Part shown: piece after piece, positions 9,186 through 17,793 of the stretch
How positions within the stretch are numbered: the first letter of the stretch is position 1
Layout of the letters: each line of letters begins with the position of its first letter
Assembly (NCBI RefSeq): GCF_002872255.1
Contig: NZ_NIPR01000064.1
Span: 1 to 64,000, forward strand
Source: Companilactobacillus nuruki
GTDB lineage: Bacteria > Bacillota > Bacilli > Lactobacillales > Lactobacillaceae
Direction: 5' to 3'
Length of the DNA stretch: 64,000 nucleotides
Notes under the pieces: generated by a model
What the model was told of the DNA's origin: nothing
Database searches by the model: none
Seen by the model: the letters and a program-made list of their open reading frames with translations, nothing else
Position numbers and translations under genes: made by a program

Positions 9186-10295
9186 CTACTTATTTACTAA
9201 GTCGGTTAAAACCTTTATCAAACGATCAGCTGCATCGGGAACACCAATCTTTTTAGATTTCTCTGACATATCCTTTTGTAATTGTGAATCACTCATAATC
9301 TCATTGATTTCGTTAAATAACAGTTCAGGAGTTAACTCAGACTCAGGAATGGTCTTCGCTGCACCGACCTTTGATACAGACATAGCATTTTTAGTTTGAT
9401 GATCATGAGTAACATAAGGACTGGGAACAAAGATCGCTGGAATTCCTAAAGCTGTGATTTCAGCAATACTTGTCGCACCGCTCCGCCCCACAATCAATTT
9501 AATGTCAGGCAAAATTTCTGGCATATTATCAATATATGGTAATACCGAAATATTTGCACTATTTAGGTACTTAGAATCAATTAATTTAACAACATTGTCA
9601 TAATGTACCCGTCCTGTAACAAACAAAATTTGATAATCTTCATCAACAAATTTTTTCATTGTCTCGATAGTAGCTTGATTAATTGGCTTAGCACCTCTTG
9701 AACCACCAAATATCATTACAGTATCTTTATCAGCTGACAAATTAAATTCTTTTAAACGATCATTTTTTTGAATATTAACAACTTCTTGAGCACGTGGATT
9801 ACCAGTAAAAACGATTTTCTTCTTCTCACTAAATTGATCAGTTGCTTCCGTAAAAGCAATCGCAATTTTATCAACAAAATGGGCCAAAAACTTATTAGTT
9901 ACACCTGCAATTGTATTTTGTTCATGAATAACCGTAGGAATATGTAATGCATGGGCAGCATAGACGATTGCACTAGAAACATAACCACCTGTCCCCACCA
10001 CTATATCAGGCTTGAATTCCTTAATGATCTTTTTAGATTTGCCAATACTTGAAACAAATAATTGCACTGTTTTTAAATTTTTCATCGACAAACTACGTTT
10101 AAACCCTTGAATTTCAATTGTCTTAAAATTCAATCCGGCTTTCTTAACAATTTTGTTTTCCAAGCCTTTTTCCGTGCCGACGTATAAAACATCCTCAATC
10201 ATATCCCGTTCTTTCAAACGTTTAATCAAGGCCATTGCTGGGTATATATGTCCACCAGTACCACCACCAGAGACAATTATGCGCATTTTCGTCAT
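9186..10295 (-). CDS. murG: MurG N-acetylglucosaminyltransferase
   Basis: A 369-aa GT28 glycosyltransferase that adds GlcNAc to lipid I to make lipid II on the inner membrane face. The N-terminal glycine-rich loop GGGTGGH is at residues 10-16, and the C-terminal UDP-GlcNAc-binding region includes GRSGATSIAEITALGIPAI. The ATG directly follows the murD stop codon with no gap, so translation is probably coupled. It lies between murD and divIB. Confidence 0.98.
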   Translation of the reverse strand: MTKMRIIVSGGGTGGHIYPAMALIKRLKERDMIEDVLYVGTEKGLENKIVKKAGLNFKTIEIQGFKRSLSMKNLKTVQLFVSSIGKSKKIIKEFKPDIVVGTGGYVSSAIVYAAHALHIPTVIHEQNTIAGVTNKFLAHFVDKIAIAFTEATDQFSEKKKIVFTGNPRAQEVVNIQKNDRLKEFNLSADKDTVMIFGGSRGAKPINQATIETMKKFVDEDYQILFVTGRVHYDNVVKLIDSKYLNSANISVLPYIDNMPEILPDIKLIVGRSGATSIAEITALGIPAIFVPSPYVTHDHQTKNAMSVSKVGAAKTIPESELTPELLFNEINEIMSDSQLQKDMSEKSKKIGVPDAADRLIKVLTDLVNK

Positions 10296-11669
10296 CTATT
10301 TTACTTCTCCCTTTAAAGTTTCAACCTCTTGAATGAATTGGTCTCCACGTTCTTCAAAGGTATGGAATTGATCCCAACTAGCCGCTGCTGGCGACAATAA
10401 AATTACATCGCCATTATCACTTTGTTTATAAGCTTCTGGAACCGCTTGTGTCAAATTTTCGACTTTAACAATATTACTTACATTGGCTTTTTCGGCAGAC
10501 TTAATAACTTTATCTGCTGTCTGTCCATAAACTACTAAATTTTTAACTTTACCTTTTAAAGAAGGAATTAATTCATCAAAACCATTACCACGATCCAAAC
10601 CACCTGCAATCAAAGTAATTGGTGATTCAAAAGCAGTCAAAGCAACTATTGTTGCTTCAACGTTAGTTGCCTTAGAATCATTATAAAATTTATGCCCACC
10701 AAAAGTATCTACATATTGAATTCTATGTTTTACACCTCTAAATGACGACAATACCTCTATAATATCTTCATTTTTAACACCATATAGCTTGGCAACATTG
10801 ATGGCAGCCAAAGCATTTTGCACGTTGTGCTCTCCAGGTATTTGAATGTCTTTAATATTCATAATAGCTTCATTATTGCAATAGATAATATCGTCTTTAA
10901 CAAATGCACCATGGTTTAACTCTTGGATATCTGAGAATGGTAGGATTTGTGCTTTAGATTGTTTAGCAAGATTACGCCACTCTTCTGTATTCCAATTAAC
11001 GACAAAGTAATCATCAGCATTTTGATTCTTAGTAATATGCATTTTAGCCTTAATGTAATTTTCACGAGTTTTATGAAAATCCAAATGAGTTGAATAAATA
11101 TTGTTCAGTACAGCAACATGTGGATGAAGATCGATCGTTCCTTGTAATTGAAAACTAGACAATTCAGTAACAATCACATCGTCCTTTGTAGCCTTTTGAA
11201 TGACATCTGAAATAGGAATACCAATGTTACCAGCATAATAAGAGTTTCTAAACTCTGATGAATGCTTTAGCATCAATTGAATCAGGGTTGTCACAGTTGT
11301 TTTACCATTAGTCCCAGTAACAGCAATCATAGTCGCATCAGACATACTATAAGCAATCTCTGGTTCAGTAATTACTGGAATATTTAAATTTTGAGCCTGT
11401 TGAACTAACTCATTAGAATAATTTATTCCTGGATTTTTTACTAGATAATCAAATGATTCATCAATTAAACTGGCATCATTACTTCCAGTAATAACTTTAA
11501 AACCAGCATCAATTAATTCCTGTGCTTCCGTATTTTTTTCCAACGGATTAGAATCAACGACTGTAACGTCTGAACCCATTTTCTTCAATAAATTTGCTAC
11601 TGCAAATCCACTTTTGGCTAAACCTAATACTAAGAATTTTTTATTTGAATAATTACTTTCTGTTTTCAT
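10296..11669 (-). CDS. murD: UDP-N-acetylmuramoyl-L-alanine--D-glutamate ligase
   Basis: A 457-aa Mur ligase that adds D-glutamate to UDP-MurNAc-L-Ala. The ATP-binding P-loop GTNGKTT is at residues 119-125. The N-terminal Rossmann domain, central ATPase domain and C-terminal domain (KFYNDSKATN, then GLDRGNGFDEL) are all present. It lies between mraY and murG; murC, murE and murF are not in this window, so the rest of the ligase set is elsewhere. Confidence 0.98.
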   Translation of the reverse strand: MKTESNYSNKKFLVLGLAKSGFAVANLLKKMGSDVTVVDSNPLEKNTEAQELIDAGFKVITGSNDASLIDESFDYLVKNPGINYSNELVQQAQNLNIPVITEPEIAYSMSDATMIAVTGTNGKTTVTTLIQLMLKHSSEFRNSYYAGNIGIPISDVIQKATKDDVIVTELSSFQLQGTIDLHPHVAVLNNIYSTHLDFHKTRENYIKAKMHITKNQNADDYFVVNWNTEEWRNLAKQSKAQILPFSDIQELNHGAFVKDDIIYCNNEAIMNIKDIQIPGEHNVQNALAAINVAKLYGVKNEDIIEVLSSFRGVKHRIQYVDTFGGHKFYNDSKATNVEATIVALTAFESPITLIAGGLDRGNGFDELIPSLKGKVKNLVVYGQTADKVIKSAEKANVSNIVKVENLTQAVPEAYKQSDNGDVILLSPAAASWDQFHTFEERGDQFIQEVETLKGEVK

Positions 11670-11685
11670 TGCTATTTCTTACTTC

Positions 11686-12651
11686 CTATACGAATAAAAT
11701 TAAATAAATTGCTGAACATATCGCACCAACGATCCAAAAAACAATGTCAATTTTCCACTCAGTCCAACCTAGCATTTCAAAATGATGATGAATTGGTGTC
11801 ATTTTGAATATACGACGATGGAATACCTTAAATGAGAAGACCTGCAACATAACACTAGCGGTCTCTATTACATAAACTAATCCTATTAATAGTAATGACC
11901 AATAACGTCCTAACAAAATTGAAATAGCAGCTAACCCTGCACCTAATGCCAATGAACCAACATCACCCATAAAAATTTTAGCAGGTTTGTGATTAAACAT
12001 TAAGAAAGCTAACAAAGCACCAACAACTGAGAAGCAAACAATTGCTAAATCAATTCGGTTTTGATTTAAAGAAATTATTCCATACGTGGCATAAGAAATA
12101 GCACCTAAACCACCTAATAACCCATCCAAACCATCAGTTAAATTCGTGGCATTGGAAAATCCTACAAGCCAAAAAATTGTAAATAAAATGAAAATAACAG
12201 CTGAATTAATCGATAGGATCCCAGGAATAGTGAAATTCATTGGTAATTGATCATCGTTATAAACATATAGAAAAATAATCCCAACTATAACCTGCAACGA
12301 AGCTTTTTGCCATGCGCGCAATCCCAAATTTCTTTTCTTAAATACTTTGATAAAATCATCAATAAAACCAATACATCCATACAACACGATAACAAAAGTC
12401 GTAATCAATAAAGACCGATTTAACTGACCTTGCCAAAGTCCTACCCAAATATCAGTAACTAATGTTGCAAATATTATCAGTAAGCCACCCATTGTCGGTG
12501 TCCCAGATTTTTTTTCATGCCACTTTGGACCTTCTTCACGAATCGATTGTCCTTCTTTATGTGCTACTAAATATCCAATTAAAAACGGCATCAATATAGC
12601 GACAATAGCAAATGAACTTACCATGTCGAAAATAATATGACTAAATTCCAT
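11686..12651 (-). CDS. mraY: Phospho-MurNAc-pentapeptide transferase MraY
   Basis: A 321-aa polytopic enzyme with about 10 membrane helices. It transfers phospho-MurNAc-pentapeptide to undecaprenyl phosphate, giving lipid I. Visible motifs are TPTMGG (51-56), the Asp pair in FIDDF (D98, D99), NATNLTDGLDG, FMGDVGSLALG and the PIHHHFE histidine motif. Length and motif order match the family exactly. It lies between the class B PBP gene and murD. Confidence 0.98.
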   Translation of the reverse strand: MEFSHIIFDMVSSFAIVAILMPFLIGYLVAHKEGQSIREEGPKWHEKKSGTPTMGGLLIIFATLVTDIWVGLWQGQLNRSLLITTFVIVLYGCIGFIDDFIKVFKKRNLGLRAWQKASLQVIVGIIFLYVYNDDQLPMNFTIPGILSINSAVIFILFTIFWLVGFSNATNLTDGLDGLLGGLGAISYATYGIISLNQNRIDLAIVCFSVVGALLAFLMFNHKPAKIFMGDVGSLALGAGLAAISILLGRYWSLLLIGLVYVIETASVMLQVFSFKVFHRRIFKMTPIHHHFEMLGWTEWKIDIVFWIVGAICSAIYLILFV

Positions 12652-12665
12652 GAAAATCCCCTCAA

Positions 12666-14834
12666 TTATTTATTTTTCAATGTAACTATAATTTTACCAC
12701 TCCCGTTTATCACCTGACCAGCCTTGACCGATTGTTTAACGACATATCCTTCACCTTTTGTGGTAACTTTTTTACCAGTAATTTCAGCAAATTTTAAAAC
12801 ATCGTTTTTTGACCAACCCGAGAGATCTGGCATTGTCATGGCACCATTAGTTAAGAAAACAATTCTTTGTCCAGGCATAACTTTTTCACCACTGGCTGGC
12901 AATTGTTGAACTACCTTATTACCAGTTCCAATCACACCTGATTGTAACTTCATATCCTTAATCTCGCTAAGAGCATCATTAGTAGATTTATCAAGTAAAC
13001 TAGGAATATTGACATACTGACTGCCTGCCTCAACTGAATCAGTCGGAGACTTACCCTGATTAACTAATCTTTTGACCAACGGATTGAAAACTTCAGAAAG
13101 AATTTTTTCTGGAGCCTCAGTCATTTTTTGAGGTTGTCTCATTGTAATATACACTATATAATTCGGATCATTATAAGGAACCATACCTGCAACGGAAAAG
13201 ATATAATTATTTGAACCTGTTAAATATCCACCTTCTGGAGAGGCAATTTGAGCTGTACCGGTTTTAACTCCGACCTTAACGCCAGGGACGTTATAAACCA
13301 AACCTGTACCATAGCTCTTAGTGACAACTTGGCGCATAGCCTTTTGAACCTGTTTAGCTGTACTTGCTTTTATAGGTTGACTAACAACTTGCCTTTTAAA
13401 AGACTTGGTTGTTTTGCCGGTATTAGGATCGACCACTTTTTTAATGATTTGGGGTTTGATCATCTTACCGCCATTAGCAATAGCCGAAAATGCCTGTAAC
13501 ATTTGAATGGTATTAACATTTACACTCTGTCCAAATGAGGTCATAGCTTGATCACTAGCATGCTCATAAGAAATTCCACCAGCCACTTCACCTGGCAATT
13601 CAATACCGGTTTTTTCACCAATATTAAACTTTTTCATATATTTCATCCAGGTCTTGGAACCCATCTGCTCTTCCAATTTGACCATTCCGACATTAGATGA
13701 TCTCGTAAATGCTTCTGATAAAGGAATGTATCCCCAACCAGCTGTGTTCCAATCGCCAATTGTTCTGCCGCCAACCTCAACAGTACCAGACTTATAAAGC
13801 TCATCCGGATTATAGTTACCTGAATCAATTGAAGCGGACAAAGTCAGAATCTTCATAACTGAACCAGGTTCGAACTGATCCTCTACCAATGTATCTCGCC
13901 AACTATCACTCAAGCCTTTACCCGTTGTCGGATTAAAAGTTGGACGTTGAGTAGCAGCCTCAATTTCTCCAGTCTTGGCATTCATAACAAGAACTTGTAA
14001 ATTTTTAGGGGCATATTTCTCATCAACATTTTGAGCCAAAATTTCAGCATATTGTTGAATCTTACTATTTAAAGTTAAATAAATATTAGATCCATCAGCC
14101 GAACTTTTTTCAATCACTTGTGAACCAGGTAATTCATTACCACTGTTATCTATTTTTGTAACCTTTTTTCCATTTCGTCCGGCCAATACTTTATTGAAAT
14201 ATTTTTCAATTCCCATAACACCACTAATATTACTATTTTCATCATTAGCATCATCAGCTTTAGTTATTCCAACTAAATTAGTGGCAAATACACCATTAGG
14301 ATAAGCACGTGATGGCAATTCCATAAAATGAATTCCAGGTAGATTCTGCTTAGCAATCTTACGTTTTATTTCGATCGACAATCCTCGACCTGCTTGTCCG
14401 AATTCTACCTGATACTGCCCCTTGCTCTTAGGGGTGAGATATTTACGAATTTCTTTTTGTGAAAGAGGTAAATATTTACTTAAAATCCGAGCAGTTTTTT
14501 CTTTATCAACAATATAATCAGCTTTTCCGGTTGTAGTCTTGGATTTTTTATTGACAATCGCGTAAATATTGTAGATAGTGGCATCTCCGGCTATCATATC
14601 ACCGTCAACATCCAAGATGTCCCCACGTTTAGCATTTACTTTTGCAACGTGCTCATATTTCTGTTTTGTTTTTTGAACTAAGTTGACACCATCATATTGC
14701 TTACTTGTTGAAATATAGGCGAATCTTTGGATAAAAAGGATAAAAAAGAAGGCAGTCACAATCAAAATTGCTATACCAACAATATAATGATTGCGTCTTG
14801 CCTTATTTTTAAATAATTTTCTGAACTTACTCAT
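12666..14834 (-). CDS. Class B penicillin-binding protein (PBP2x/FtsI type) with PASTA domains
   Basis: A 722-aa bitopic transpeptidase for septal peptidoglycan. It has a cytoplasmic tail, one membrane helix (about 16-38), a PBP dimerisation domain and a transpeptidase domain with the catalytic triads SVMK (325-328), SSN (379-381) and KTG (524-526). Two C-terminal PASTA domains (about 605-722) mark it as PBP2x-like rather than PBP2b or elongation-specific. Its ATGA start overlaps the ftsL stop, a sign of translational coupling. With FtsL and DivIB it forms the septal synthase complex; the FtsW partner is not in the window. Confidence 0.97.
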   Translation of the reverse strand: MSKFRKLFKNKARRNHYIVGIAILIVTAFFFILFIQRFAYISTSKQYDGVNLVQKTKQKYEHVAKVNAKRGDILDVDGDMIAGDATIYNIYAIVNKKSKTTTGKADYIVDKEKTARILSKYLPLSQKEIRKYLTPKSKGQYQVEFGQAGRGLSIEIKRKIAKQNLPGIHFMELPSRAYPNGVFATNLVGITKADDANDENSNISGVMGIEKYFNKVLAGRNGKKVTKIDNSGNELPGSQVIEKSSADGSNIYLTLNSKIQQYAEILAQNVDEKYAPKNLQVLVMNAKTGEIEAATQRPTFNPTTGKGLSDSWRDTLVEDQFEPGSVMKILTLSASIDSGNYNPDELYKSGTVEVGGRTIGDWNTAGWGYIPLSEAFTRSSNVGMVKLEEQMGSKTWMKYMKKFNIGEKTGIELPGEVAGGISYEHASDQAMTSFGQSVNVNTIQMLQAFSAIANGGKMIKPQIIKKVVDPNTGKTTKSFKRQVVSQPIKASTAKQVQKAMRQVVTKSYGTGLVYNVPGVKVGVKTGTAQIASPEGGYLTGSNNYIFSVAGMVPYNDPNYIVYITMRQPQKMTEAPEKILSEVFNPLVKRLVNQGKSPTDSVEAGSQYVNIPSLLDKSTNDALSEIKDMKLQSGVIGTGNKVVQQLPASGEKVMPGQRIVFLTNGAMTMPDLSGWSKNDVLKFAEITGKKVTTKGEGYVVKQSVKAGQVINGSGKIIVTLKNK

Positions 14835-15193
14835 TTTGAAATATTCCTTACATTGTTGTCACTCATTTTCAAATTATGCTTTTTTGCAAAAGAAGAAAAA
14901 CGGTCAAAACTAGTTAACTCAGAAATCTCTTGTCTTAAATTTACATTACTTGTATTAGTTTTAGATATTTGTGTTGTGAGACTGTCTAACTTATTTTGAG
15001 AAGATGTCATGGATACTTTAATGCTTACTAAAGTAACCATCAATGCCAACGTCAAAAGTGCGAGACCAACAATTGAAAAAGTCTCAAACTTAGACAGAGC
15101 TACGCTGCTTGTTTTAGGAGCTACTTGAACTTTTTGTTCAGGTTGAGCTTCTTGATAGTCTTGTAGATTTCTTGCAGTATTTTCTTCTCTCAT
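14831..15193 (-). CDS. ftsL: Cell division protein FtsL
   Basis: A 120-aa bitopic protein: cytoplasmic tail rich in E, Q and K, one membrane helix (about 38-60), then an extracellular coiled-coil stretch (LDSLTTQISKTNTSNVNLRQE). Sequence conservation in FtsL is low, so the call rests on size, topology and its fixed place between rsmH and the PBP gene. Its stop overlaps the PBP start by 4 nt. Confidence 0.93.
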   Translation of the reverse strand: MREENTARNLQDYQEAQPEQKVQVAPKTSSVALSKFETFSIVGLALLTLALMVTLVSIKVSMTSSQNKLDSLTTQISKTNTSNVNLRQEISELTSFDRFSSFAKKHNLKMSDNNVRNISK

Positions 15194-15205
15194 ATCAATT
15201 CTCCA

Positions 15206-16156
15206 TTATATCTTTTCAACAACACGTAATTTTGCACTATGCGCCCGATTATTCTCTGATAATTCTTCTTCATTTGGCAATATAGGTTTCCTAGTTATCT
15301 GTTTTAAAACTGGTTTTATATTATCTGGAATAACAGGTAATCCTCTTGGTAAATCAACATGTGAATTGTTTTTAAAAATATGCTTAACAATTCGGTCTTC
15401 TTTTGATTGAAAAGTTATAACGCTTATTCTGCCTTGGGGAGCTAACAAATCAATAGCCTGTTCAAGAGATCTCTCCAATGAACCCAACTCATCATTAACG
15501 GCAATTCTAATTGCTTGAAAAACTCTTTTAGCTGGATGACCACCAGTACGTCTGGCTGCGGCTGGAATAGCATTTTTAATAATATCTGCCAATTCCAATG
15601 TTGACGTAATTCGATGATCATTTCTGGTTCTTTCAATAGCACGCGCTATTTGTTTGGCAAATTTTTCATCACTATATTTATAAAAAATACTTACCAAATC
15701 ATTATATGACCAATCATTTACTATTTTTTCCGCATCCAAATCCTGTCTTTGATCCATCCGCATATCTAAACGAGCTTGTTTCTTATAACTGAAACCCCTC
15801 TGTGCATCATCAAATTGTGGAGAAGAGACGCCAAGATCATAGACAATGCCATCAACCTTATCCACACCTAGATCATTTAAACGTTTTTGCATATTTTCAA
15901 AATTATCACGTATTAATGTTAGAGAATTATCGCCAATTACCTCAGCATTATTTTGAATACTCTCACCGACCTCAATAGCGGCTTCATCTCGATCGAATAC
16001 ATAAAGATGACTATTATGAACGCGACTCAACAACTCTTTAGTATGTCCCCCACGTCCAAAGGTAGCGTCTACATAAATTTTATTATCACGTGGATTTACC
16101 TCATCAATAGTTTCTTTTAAAAGTACGGTCTTATGTTTATATACATTAGAAGTCAA
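15206..16156 (-). CDS. rsmH: 16S rRNA (cytosine(1402)-N(4))-methyltransferase RsmH
   Basis: A 316-aa SAM-dependent methyltransferase modifying C1402 of 16S rRNA. The SAM-binding loop [14 protein letters not shown] is near residue 30, and [17 protein letters not shown] is typical of the family. The only suitable start is TTG at 16154-16156, which overlaps the mraZ 3' end by 11 nt. A GGAG lies about 13 nt upstream, so initiation probably depends on mraZ translation. It is the second gene of the dcw operon. Confidence 0.97.
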   Translation of the reverse strand: MTSNVYKHKTVLLKETIDEVNPRDNKIYVDATFGRGGHTKELLSRVHNSHLYVFDRDEAAIEVGESIQNNAEVIGDNSLTLIRDNFENMQKRLNDLGVDKVDGIVYDLGVSSPQFDDAQRGFSYKKQARLDMRMDQRQDLDAEKIVNDWSYNDLVSIFYKYSDEKFAKQIARAIERTRNDHRITSTLELADIIKNAIPAAARRTGGHPAKRVFQAIRIAVNDELGSLERSLEQAIDLLAPQGRISVITFQSKEDRIVKHIFKNNSHVDLPRGLPVIPDNIKPVLKQITRKPILPNEEELSENNRAHSAKLRVVEKI

Positions 16157-16577
16157 AGTCTGTCATTTTCTCCGATATTTCTTCAAAATTATCTTCAGCC
16201 TCTTGGCTAAATTCATTCCAGCGTTGTTCATCCCATATTTCTATCCGATCAGAGACACCAACGATTACACAATTTTTAGTTAATTTTGCAAAGCTAACAA
16301 GTGACGAGGAAAGATTAATTCTTCCCTGCTTGTCAAACTCTACTTCTGCAGCAGCAGAATAAAAGAATCTGGTAAATGCTCGTGCATCTTTTTTGGTTAA
16401 AGGCAGTTTATCTAATTGCGCCTCTAACTTATTCCATTGATCTAATGGATATCCAAAAAGGCAACCATCCATGCCTCGAGTAACTACAAAGCTTTCACCA
16501 AGCAACTTTCTAAATTTTGCAGGAACAATAATCCTGCCCTTAGTGTCAAGTGTGTGATGAAATTCACCCATAAACAT
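16146..16577 (-). CDS. mraZ: MraZ transcriptional regulator
   Basis: A 143-aa protein with two tandem AbrB-like swapped-hairpin domains, each carrying the DxxxR signature ([13 protein letters not shown] near the N terminus and DKQGRINL in the second half). MraZ binds direct GTGG-type repeats and controls its own dcw operon. I start it at ATG 16575-16577 ([11 protein letters not shown]), with GAGGTGAG 6-7 nt upstream; a frame opening 30 nt earlier adds residues unlike the family. Three GTGG boxes with 10-bp spacing lie between the start and the -10 box. Confidence 0.97.
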   Translation of the reverse strand: MFMGEFHHTLDTKGRIIVPAKFRKLLGESFVVTRGMDGCLFGYPLDQWNKLEAQLDKLPLTKKDARAFTRFFYSAAAEVEFDKQGRINLSSSLVSFAKLTKNCVIVGVSDRIEIWDEQRWNEFSQEAEDNFEEISEKMTDFDF

Positions 16578-16618
16578 GGACGGCTCACCTCGATTCTTTA
16601 TTAACACTTTCTAATTTA

Positions 16619-16642
16619 CCACAATTCCCCACTTTTAACCAC
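16619..16642 (-). promoter_or_regulatory. MraZ operator: three GTGG boxes with 10-bp period
   Basis: Minus-strand GTGG occurs at 16639-16642, 16629-16632 and 16619-16622, exactly 10 bp apart, so all lie on one face of the helix. They begin about 6 bp downstream of the mraZ -10 box. Known MraZ operators are tandem repeats of this kind near the mraZ promoter, so autoregulation by blocking initiation or early elongation is the natural reading. Confidence 0.8.
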
Positions 16643-16647
16643 TTGTT

Positions 16648-16676
16648 ATTATACAATTGAACAATAAATGTGAAAG
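16648..16676 (-). promoter_or_regulatory. mraZ/dcw promoter
   Basis: Minus strand: perfect TATAAT at 16648-16653 and a weak CTTTCA at 16671-16676, 17 bp apart. It is the only convincing -10 upstream of mraZ, and the MraZ boxes follow directly. Confidence 0.65.
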
Positions 16677-16801
16677 CAGTTACTAACTATATGCTTCTAG
16701 CGGTGGTGGAGCTTCCTAAATTAGTAAAAATCACATCAAAGTTTGCATAAATCACCCCTTTGACGTACCATTTCAATATATAGAATCGGGTGGTGGAATT
16801 T

Positions 16802-16918
16802 TTGGACGATAAAAAACCTAAAAGCACATTAACTAAAATTACACAAATCGTTGTTTGGCTTATGATATTAGTAACCATCGGCGGTGTAATTTTAGGTGCC
16901 GTTATGAGTTTCATTTAA
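16802..16918 (+). CDS. DUF4044 family small membrane protein (38 aa)
   Basis: A plus-strand frame of 38 codons starting at TTG 16802-16804, with GGTGGTGG ending 5 nt upstream. It encodes a short charged head (MDDKKPKS) and one membrane helix (about 13-36: IVVWLMILVTIGGVILGAV). The pattern KSTxxKITxxVVWLM-GGxxLGA is the one I associate with DUF4044 of lactobacilli. In-frame GTG codons at 16790 and 16793 are alternative starts but overlap the ribosome-binding site. It is divergent from mraZ. Function unknown. Confidence 0.75.
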   Translation: MDDKKPKSTLTKITQIVVWLMILVTIGGVILGAVMSFI

Positions 16919-16940
16919 TCTATTAAAAAATGAAAAATTT

Positions 16941-16958
16941 GGAACAATTAATTGTTCC
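16941..16958. repeat. Perfect 18-bp palindrome
   Basis: GGAACAATTAATTGTTCC is a perfect palindrome 23 nt after the DUF4044 stop. It can form a 7-bp hairpin with a TTAA loop and has no adjoining U run of its own. It may be a protein site or a transcript-end stabiliser placed just before the terminator at 16963. Confidence 0.6.
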
Positions 16959-16962
16959 GCAC

Positions 16963-17013
16963 AAAAAAGCTCCGAGTCAGTAACTTTAAAGGTTACTAAC
17001 TCGGAGCTTTTTC
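16963..17013. terminator. Bidirectional intrinsic terminator between DUF4044 and thiT
   Basis: GCTCCGAGT (16969-16977) pairs with ACTCGGAGC (16999-17007). A second inner stem, AGTAAC with GTTACT, lies above it. An A tract precedes and a T tract follows, so it works on both strands for the converging genes. Confidence 0.92.
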
Positions 17014-17033
17014 ATATGATTTTATTTCAAATT

Positions 17034-17615
17034 TTAATTCTTAGAAAGAATTAACCGTCTAAATACTCGATTCAAAACTACTACTAAAATTAATAACATA
17101 ATCATATTAGCAACAAAACTTCCACCATTGATCACCAATGAATATACCCAGGGATTCATATTCTTAGGGGCATACAATCCCCAATAGATACCACCAGCTA
17201 TAAAATGGAAGAAATACTTAGCAAAAAATCCTATTGATGAATAGAACAAAATCAAACCAATAGCATTTTTGCCATGTTCCAGACTCTCTTTAACTTGATT
17301 ACTACCTAGGCCGATTAAACCAACTGCTCCAAATGCTAAAGGATACTCAACAAATCCTTGTAGGGGATTCAAGAATCCGCCTTTACTGAAACCAAATAAT
17401 ACTAAGTCCAAAATCCCCCATACTAAACCAGCCATAAGACCAGCCTTGACTCCTCTACGCAAAGCAAATATTGCCATTGGTATCAATCCATAACTGAATT
17501 CTACTGCTGAAACCCCTGTCGTATGCGGAACAAACGACAAAGCTAACGCCAAAGCGGTAATCAATGCCCCCTCGGTGATAACAATTAATTCACTATTTTT
17601 CCCTACATTAGTCAC
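17034..17615 (-). CDS. thiT: ECF-type thiamine transporter S component ThiT
   Basis: A 193-aa membrane protein with about six helices. It is the substrate-binding subunit of an energy-coupling-factor transporter for thiamine; the shared EcfA, EcfA' and EcfT subunits are not in this window. Family motifs include LIPMAIFALRRGVKAGLMAG, WGILD, EYPLAF and a C-terminal FFHFIAGGIYWGLYAP. I start it at GTG 17613-17615 because AAGGGAG lies just upstream; an ATG 30 nt earlier falls inside the riboswitch terminator stem. The upstream TPP riboswitch independently supports thiamine as substrate. Confidence 0.93.
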   Translation of the reverse strand: MTNVGKNSELIVITEGALITALALALSFVPHTTGVSAVEFSYGLIPMAIFALRRGVKAGLMAGLVWGILDLVLFGFSKGGFLNPLQGFVEYPLAFGAVGLIGLGSNQVKESLEHGKNAIGLILFYSSIGFFAKYFFHFIAGGIYWGLYAPKNMNPWVYSLVINGGSFVANMIMLLILVVVLNRVFRRLILSKN

Positions 17616-17654
17616 AAAAAAACTCCCTTCTGATTTAGTCATCACAAGAGAGTT
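17616..17654 (-). terminator. Expression platform of the TPP riboswitch (terminator that also covers the ribosome-binding site)
   Basis: Minus strand: AACTCTCTT (17646-17654) pairs with AAGGGAGTT (17621-17629), with an inner GAT/ATC pair. Seven U residues follow immediately and abut the GTG start. The 3' arm contains the thiT ribosome-binding site. Thus one hairpin can both stop transcription and hide the start. Confidence 0.8.
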
Positions 17655-17671
17655 CGAGCTTTTGCTTGAAC

Positions 17672-17757
17672 AACACTATCCCTACGCATGTATTAACATA
17701 ACAGGTTTAAAGGGTCTGAACTACGTTCACTCTCAGCCGAATGGCTCCCCCTGTGTT
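17672..17757 (-). promoter_or_regulatory. TPP riboswitch aptamer (THI box)
   Basis: The minus-strand RNA has the conserved parts in order: ACAGGGGGAGCC, GGCTGAGAGTGA with the CTGAGA core, GACCCTTTAAACCTG, then ATGCGTAGGGA. P1 is closed by AACAC (17753-17757) with GTGTT (17672-17676). TPP binding is expected to favour the downstream terminator and switch off thiT. Confidence 0.95.
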
Positions 17758-17767
17758 GACTTATTTA

Positions 17768-17773
17768 ATTATA
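17768..17773 (-). promoter_or_regulatory. -10 box of the thiT riboswitch promoter
   Basis: A perfect TATAAT on the minus strand lies 11 nt upstream of the aptamer P1 stem and downstream of the minD stop codon. No good -35 is visible at 16-18 bp. Confidence 0.5.
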
Positions 17774-17793
17774 GAAGAATTGTACCATAGCAG

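Noticed and set aside
16687-16914. 75-codon minus-strand frame opposite the DUF4044 gene
   Set aside because: No ribosome-binding site, unconvincing composition, and it lies antisense to the plus-strand frame that has a good site and a family-like membrane helix.
17616-17645. Ten extra N-terminal codons for ThiT starting at ATG 17643-17645
   Set aside because: They fall inside the riboswitch terminator stem; the proper ribosome-binding site lies just before the GTG at 17613-17615.
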